This document shows, in pieces, positions 57,769-64,000 of a stretch of DNA of 64,000 nt. Origin of the DNA: Thalassia testudinum (taxonomy: Eukaryota; Streptophyta; Magnoliopsida; Alismatales; Hydrocharitaceae); NCBI GenBank assembly GCA_037157565.1, contig JAZHRO010000003.1, positions 40,995,001-41,059,000 on the forward strand, written 5' to 3'. Under the pieces are notes generated by a model, which worked only from the letters and a program-made list of their open reading frames with translations, was not told the origin of the DNA and made no database searches. Position 1 is the first letter of the stretch. Every line of letters begins with the position of its first letter. The translations under genes and the position numbers were made by a program.

Positions 57769-60765
57769 GATGGAAACACCATCATAGGTCTTAACTAGCC
57801 ACTTTTAGTCAGGTATGATTGATAAAAGCTCCCACATAATCATCTAAGGGTCGTAATTCCATAATATTCTAATTTGAGAAGAGAATGGGAAATCAAGGTT
57901 AATTCTGTAATTTTAATAGAACATCAGGAACATAGATTAACCACGGGTTCACTCAAGGGTTAAGTGAAGGTCAAATGAGCATAAAAGTCCAAAATGTGAA
58001 TCAACACTAACGGAAACAGGGTTTCATGCATTTTGAGAACCACTGCAACACACAAAACCCTAATTTCAGACTTGCGTAAATTAAAGAGCTTCTAGTCAGA
58101 ATAAAACTCATCTAAGCCTCCTAAAATTTATTGAAAAATATTCTAAGAGGTTTTGTACCCTTTGTTTGACCATTTGAACCCATTTTGACCTTGGATAGAG
58201 TCTCATATGAGATTTTGCCCTAATTTAGGCTTATGTGCAAATTACCCAATCAAACAATTTCAAAACTCAAATCTAATTTCATCGTTAGATTTTCTTGATC
58301 CAAATTAGGTTAATAACAAAATTTGGGCCCCATCAGAGTCCACCTTTACTTATTTTGCAATTAGTCCTTTAAATCTCTATTTCTCTTAGTCAAGCCCCTA
58401 ACTTTCATGTTCTTTGCATTTACCGCCCTAACTTCTCAGCATTTTCTTCATTCAGGTCCTTTTCACCATTGACATGTGAATGAATCTGTAGCCAAGCTTC
58501 AAACAAGGAGATATCTTGATTCCTCAATGAAATCCTCCCAAAATTGGATGGAGATATCTTCAAGAGATCCTCTTTTGATTAAATCACTTTAGGGATTCTA
58601 AATCACACCATAGAGCTCAAGCAAAGCCCTCAAAATCTGTGAGGGAACCCAAATCAAATCATGATGAAATCACAACTAATTCACCTGTTTGAGCTCAAAT
58701 CTGAGCTCTATATAAGCTCTAGAACATATGCCCATTCTTTTCAGCCAAGTTTTGAGCCGTTAAACCTATTTCTTCGTCCTTTCCAGCCAACATCTCTTCG
58801 GCTCTGGTGACCACCTTCATCTACCTCCTTCGACCATTGAACTATTAAATTGGATAGCCCTCCAGTGTTGTTTCTTCATCGCGTGTCTCTCTAGCAAAAG
58901 AGGAACCACTCTCCACCTCTCCCTCATCGCCGACACCTCACCGAACCCCATCATCTTCTTCACGTCATGTCGGTCAACAACGAAAGTTTCTATCTCTCTC
59001 ATTCCTCCTAAGCTCCCTCAAACTCTTCCTCTTCCTCTCTACTTAAATTCAACTTAATTTTTTTGAAACTGAGGAAAGCTATCGTGAAAGGATAGCAATC
59101 TGGAGGGCAATTTATTTCAAACTAAACAAAAGTTACATATTGGATCCTCATCTATGTATGAGGGACCAGCACTCATTTACAATTATCTCACACTGAACTG
59201 GTCTCTCCTAAAATAACTTTTCATTTCTTGCCCTCCACACACACCACAAGGTGGCAGCCATACACCTATATGGCCATCCAGGTGTTGTAAACCTCTGCCA
59301 AAGGGATTCCCAAGTAGGTAGAGGTTCCTGACATATTTTCCTCCATAATTTATCTATGACCAAGCATGAGGAAAAATATGAGACACGCTGTCAATCTGTA
59401 ATCCACAGAGATACCAGGCATTTAATTAAATTCCACTTAATTAAATCTCACTTGCAACCGTTGCTCATCCCTCAACCCCTTCATCTTCCCAAGCACCAGG
59501 AAAGCTTAGGCGTAGTCACACACACACTACATCGCATGAAACCACATGCCACCACATCCATAAGCTCTACCCTGACCTCCCATACAAAAGCCCTCTTCCA
59601 ATTTGGTGTTCTCATCACTCCCACACTCCATCGAACACCACCACCGTCATTCACCCTCTCTGACCTTGATGCACTGACACACGCACCTTGACAACACACC
59701 ACGACCACCACTGCACTTGCCTTGCTCCAACGATCATCCTAAGCTTTCTAAGTGGGGCTTATAGTCTATATTCCTTTGCAGGTACCCTCATCGGAGAACC
59801 GTTGCCGCCATCATCTTCTCCAATGTCGTTCCCATCTTTCCGACGGCCATCTAACCAATTGCAGCATGCAATCAAAGCGACTGCAGTTCTTGAAGCTTCC
59901 CACATCCTGAACTGAGCATTGCAACAATAGCAGCAGCAGTAATAAATCGAGACTCCATCAGTTGCTACACATGCGAGGAAGATCAAGATTTAGTCCCACA
60001 TCAGGGACATTAAGACTCGCTAAGGCAAATATTAAGTAAAGGTGAAGAGGGCTTGTTGCCTCCGAGAGCATGGGGTGAGGTCCCATACACACCTCACTAC
60101 ACCCACTCACTTTCATGCCTACTCACTCGTCCTTACCCGCGATCACGCCTGCAGGTCTAGGCTGGGTACATTTACCTGGTTATCTGGGTCCAACTTGGTT
60201 CTGAGGAAGGAAACTCTGAGAGGGAGGTGGGGGGATTTTGCTACCTTGGAAATCATGTCCTCCTCTCTCAGCACTTAACCTGCAAGACCCTTGTGTCTGT
60301 TCTATGCTGTTGTGGCTTAGCTCCTCTGAGGTTCGAGGCAAGGCCCTTGTGCCTTGTGTGGTTCTGCTAGTATTTCATTAAGTCGTCCATGCCTTAGTTC
60401 TATCGACTGATTATGATATTGCTGAGATAATTGATAGGAAGCACTGTTCATTTATTTGAGCTAATTAGAGCTTAACTTGTAGGGTTAATTTGGTGATTCA
60501 ATTCACCATTTTAACCCCATCCTTTTGCACTCTAATTCCTAGTCTTATTGCAATATTATTCTGATTTATCTTGAGAAATAATTTGATTATATTTGCATAT
60601 CTTTATTGATAATTGTGGTTACTGATTGATATTTGCCATTTTGCTCCCAACAAATGAGCTCGGACTCATTTCCTATTTTCAAGTTTTATAACTTTAAGTG
60701 TTTGTGGAAAATTTGTCCCATACTATGACACGTATTTCTTAAAAAGACGATCTTTGTGCTAAACA
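57769..60765 (+). repeat. 3' LTR of G (2997 bp)
   Basis: Starts AGATGG-AAACA-CCATCA (the expected TG has become AG), ends CTAAACA. TATATAA box at 58709-58715. Followed by TTT and TGGCACC, the first seven bases of a PBS, which suggests it also served as the 5' LTR of a second, tandem unit. Frames such as 59356-59915 are not genes. Confidence 0.78.
58709..58715 (+). promoter_or_regulatory. TATA box of G 3' LTR
   Basis: TATATAA in ctcTATATAAgctc; also present in the 5' LTR copy (about 21178). Confidence 0.55.
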
Positions 60766-62424
60766 TTTTGGCACCTATAACTACTACAGACAGTAATGCA
60801 AACAAAACATGAAACAAAAAAAGATAGAGGGAGAGATAAAGAGAGGCTCATGATGAGGGAAAGGTTGACTCATGGCAAGAATAGAGAGTGCTGCCAATGA
60901 CCATTGAGGCAAGAAGTTAGAAGCAAATGGTGGAGGACGAAGATACAGAGATGAGGCCCAGAGATGAGTTGTAGACACACCATGAACCACCAAAAGGCTG
61001 TGAAAGTGTCAAACCAACATGAAGCCAAGAGGAGACATTATGAGCATAGTAGATATGATGAGGGTAAGCATGTGAGTAGCGAGAGGAAGGAGAAAGAGAA
61101 CATAAGGTAGGGGAGAAGAATAATAGGAAGGTGGTGGTGATGGTGGTGAGAGGAGAAAGAAGAAGAGGAAGAGAAGAGAAGAGCTGAGAAGAGAAGAGAG
61201 GAGGAAAGAGAAAGGGAAGAGAGAGAATGTAAGAGGAGTGAAGGAAGAGAATAAGAAGTAGAGAAGCTTCATGCATTGAAGAGAAGGAGGGAGGTAGAGG
61301 ACGTGGAGGAGAAGAGGTAAAATAAGGAGAAGAAGAAGAAGAAGAAGGGAGGAGAGGAAGAGGATGTGAAAATGGAAGGGGAGAGCGAGAATTGTGTGTA
61401 AGGGAGAGAAGAGACGAGAGGAGAACTTACATGGGAAAAGAAGAGGAGGCTGCAAGGTCCCACGAGGAGGGAGAAAGGGGGCTTTGAAGATGGGTTTATG
61501 TGCATAGGGGGTAAAGGGGTGCGAGTTGGAGTGAGTAGTGGGATTCAGATAGTTGGCTCTAGAGGTTAGATTAGGAAACATAATTTTTTTTTTTTATGTA
61601 AAGAGGAAAGTGGTTGGCACTATTAATAGAAAGGAAGGGTGTAGTTATCGTGGCCTTTCCATGGGATTGGGAAGAGTCTCATAGAGGGGAAGAAAAAAGG
61701 AAATGGGGGTGGGGATGCATAGGAATTACTAGAATGCAGGATTGGGAGAAGTGATTGGGATTTATGTCGGAACAAATGACGTGAGGGAGAGGAAAGGAGT
61801 GTAGGTGTTGGAATGAGGAAGGAAACGGCGAGATGTGCATGGCAGAGGAAAAGGAAGTTTTATTTAGATTTTAATGGGATAAATTTGGACGAGATTTGAT
61901 GGGATTTTGATAGGGATAAATAGGGAACATGTATGGAGGGGAAATGTGATTAACTTGGTAAGGTGGTAGTACCTGCGAATAAGAAAATTTTGTAATGAGT
62001 GACCCCTACACAAAATGACATGTAACTAACCTGAAATGCATATATGCTCATTTAAATGCATCTATGCCTAATATGCAATGTTTTTAATGCATACATACAA
62101 TGCATGCTACAAAACTAACATAACATATGCATTTTATGTATGGTTATCATGTATTCATCAGGTGGCATGGAGGATTGGATCTTGGACAGATGATCTGGCA
62201 ATTCTTGGTTGGATGGAGGGTCACTCACGTGGATTGAAGGGTGTGGGTTTCTAAGGTGGTTAGCCATGATGAAGAGAGAGGTGGATCAACATATTTTAGA
62301 GGGCTAGGAATAGGTCCTAAGGTAGCTTGCTTCTTGTGACTCCAAATGACACTCATAGAGGAGTCCTACACAAAAGAATAAATATACACTAGTACATGAT
62401 ATACAACTAAGTTCTTATGAGTTG
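60766..62424. other. G leader copy 2
   Basis: Similar to 22841-24490, including the GA-rich strand (60830-61420) and the TGATGAATAC minus-strand LTR-like start at 62160. Ends at the C2 insertion. The complement of the GA tract gives Leu/Ser/Phe-rich frames that are not genes. Confidence 0.6.
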
Positions 62425-63466
62425 TGACCTCCATTTTGATGAAACAAAATTACATTTTATTGTAAACTAATCTTTCAAGATCATGCTCGCACAAATCAAG
62501 TCAATTATCCACTACATGGACCAAACTGAGGATTATTGCGAAAGGTCATTGTAATTTTTATTATAAATATCTTAAGTCTAGAAATTATGTAAGAAACCTT
62601 AGAAATGTTTTCACGCTTTTTCATGTTGTTTGCTATTAGATCAAAATATTTTTGTAACACGATTCAATAACTAATGGAGTGACCAAAATTTTAAAATTGA
62701 TCGATCAAAAAAGGATGATTGATAAACCAAATGGATTCAAAATTTAAATTTATTTTTTGTACAAAAAGATTGACCAATCAAAAAATTAATCGATCAATTA
62801 GTGATTGATCAATCTAATTAAATGCTCGATCAAATATCAAATTGATAGGCTAATTAGTTAAATTAATCAAACAATCTAATTCAAAAATATTCATGGAATG
62901 GCCTATATTCCCCTAAAAATAGGAGTCATTGGTAGCCTTTTTCAATACACAACTTTCAAAACCACTCTATAAGGAAAAGGTGCTTCAATACTCTCTTTTT
63001 CTTTTGACTCAAAATAGCTTTCGTGCTTTCACACCCATTTCCAAAGTTCCTTGAAGCACATCATTCTCAACATCTAGAAAAGCAAGGTTTGCATAGTTTT
63101 ATTTCCGGAGGTTCCATAAGAATACACTTGTATTATTTTATTCTTTGCTTTGACTATGGCCCAAATTGTTGGGATTCTTGAGTTGTCTTTACTTCTCTTA
63201 GTAGGTACAGGTGAAGTGGTTTGTAAGAGGTTGTGTCACTTTCACTTAAGTGGTACGTTAGTGGATTAACTAGTGTTGCCTAGTTGGAAAAATCCTAAGC
63301 TGGAAGCTTATGTAGTGGTTCTTACACATAGGGGTTTCTACTATAAATCTTTGTATATATTGTAGGATTGATTTTATTGTGCTATATATTTTTTATTACA
63401 ATTGATAGCATGCTTGATCATGTTTTTGTAGCCAAGTAAGATCCATGTAGGGCTACTTCACACACA
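62425..63466 (+). repeat. 5' LTR of C2 (about 1042 bp)
   Basis: Starts TGACCTCCATTTTGATGAAAC, ends CACACACA two bases before the PBS. Rich in TGATCGATCAA-like inverted motifs at 62690-62880. The start could instead be the TG at 62436. Confidence 0.7.
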
Positions 63467-63468
63467 TT

Positions 63469-63479
63469 TGGTATCAGAG
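63469..63479 (+). promoter_or_regulatory. Primer-binding site of C2 (initiator tRNA-Met type)
   Basis: TGGTATCAGAG, the standard Ty1/copia PBS complementary to initiator tRNA-Met. Confidence 0.92.
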
Positions 63480-64000
63480 ATAGATTGTAAAGGCGACATC
63501 ACACCTCACCTTCACATAGTTGTGACAAGTTTTATTGAGGGACAATCATTTTTTCGACCACCACTATTCGATGGATCATATTATGGTTATTGGAAAAGAA
63601 CACAAATTTTTCTTAAACAATGGACTTTGAGATTTGGCAAATCATTGAGTCCAAGTACATGCCAAAGAAGAAGGAAGGAAAAGAGTACATGAAAGAAGAA
63701 AAGAAGAAAGTCGCATACAATGCCAAAGCCATGAATGTATTGTTTTGTGCATTAACAAGAAAAGAATTTGAAAAAGTTGCTACATACGAAAGTGCATACA
63801 AGATATGGAATCTACTCTCTATCATACAAGAAGAAACTACTAACGAAGAAGCAATATGGGATGATTCCAACTAAAGTCCGAAATTAGATATCGAGGAAGA
63901 AAGTCACAAAGATGAAGTTACTCATCTATGTCTTATGGCACCAACAGAATCAAGCGAAGAAGAGGTAATCTCTAACCTCACTTTAGATGAATTATTAGAT
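63480..64000 (+). pseudogene. Copia gag of C2, frameshifted and internally deleted
   Basis: First frame: RPPLFDGSYYGYWKRTQIFL, the typical start of copia gag (DUF4219 region). A frameshift near 63615 leads to MDFEIWQIIESKYMPKK and NAKAMNVLFCALTRKEFEKV then YKIWNLL (UBN2-type gag). After a stop at 63872-63874 the trail resumes with EVTHLCLMAPTESSEEEVI and LDELLD, which normally follows the zinc knuckle. The section between, including the CCHC knuckle, is missing. Confidence 0.8.

Larger units (their letters stand above)
62425..64000 (+). mobile_element. C2: Ty1/copia element, 5' end
   Basis: 5' LTR, PBS and the beginning of gag; the rest lies beyond the window. Inserted in the G leader copy at agttg (62420-62424). 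Confidence 0.82.

Noticed and set aside
60917..61581. 190-codon Leu/Ser/Phe-rich frame resembling membrane segments
   Set aside because: Complement of a GA-rich tract in the G leader. The other copy (22993-23411) has different frame limits.
1..64000. Integrated plant virus (pararetrovirus)
   Set aside because: All RT/integrase/gag remnants fit LTR retrotransposons (PBS, LTR, TSD, integrase present). No movement protein or coat protein motif of caulimoviruses was seen.

Overview
The window is a stretch of nuclear genome from a higher plant, most likely an angiosperm. It is built almost entirely of LTR retrotransposons inserted into one another. No intact host gene, tRNA, rRNA or CRISPR array was found. 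The evidence is plant Ty3/gypsy (Athila/Tat-like) gag, protease, reverse transcriptase and integrase remnants, primer-binding sites matching the 3' end of plant tRNA-Asp, Sirevirus-like Ty1/copia LTRs, and several LTRs that still carry 5-bp target-site duplications (TSDs). I cannot name the species.

Element labels are mine. The oldest visible layer is G, a plus-strand Ty3 element. It has a 5' LTR remnant (20366-22840), a leader (22841-24490), a decayed gag-protease-RT-RNaseH-integrase region (50505-54244, continuing at 56034), a 3' region with PPT (to 57768), a 3' LTR (57769-60765) and a second leader copy (60766-62424), as in a tandem LTR-internal-LTR-internal array. Inserted into G are W (minus, from about 11168 to 20365), Xrev (minus, 24491-50499), the solo LTR Q (54245-56030, inside the integrase gene) and a Ty1/copia element C2 (62425 to the window end).

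The second layer is solo LTR P (16616-18872) in the W leader, V (minus, 5585-11167) in the W 3' LTR, X (plus, 27128-38491) in Xrev, and Y (minus, 40884-48588) in the Xrev 5' LTR. The third layer is U (minus, 1-5584) and solo LTR Z1 (6976-9598) in V, copia solo LTR C1 (32427-34176) in X, and LTR Z2 (43040 to about 45404) in Y.

G is the only element here with recognisable polymerase and integrase domains. X and Xrev share its LTRs and 3' region but carry an unrelated acidic reading frame, so they look like non-autonomous partners of a G-like element. W and Y are also non-autonomous and carry Tyr-rich or acidic frames. U and V carry gag (U also protease), with the rest outside the window.

The most interesting signals are non-coding: a terminal hairpin opening eight LTRs of this lineage, with a covarying base pair; a conserved 20-22 bp palindrome in W, Y and Q LTRs; tRNA-like A-box/B-box pairs in W and Y LTRs; CAGACGTC motif arrays in unrelated LTRs; and a conserved internal PPT-like block.
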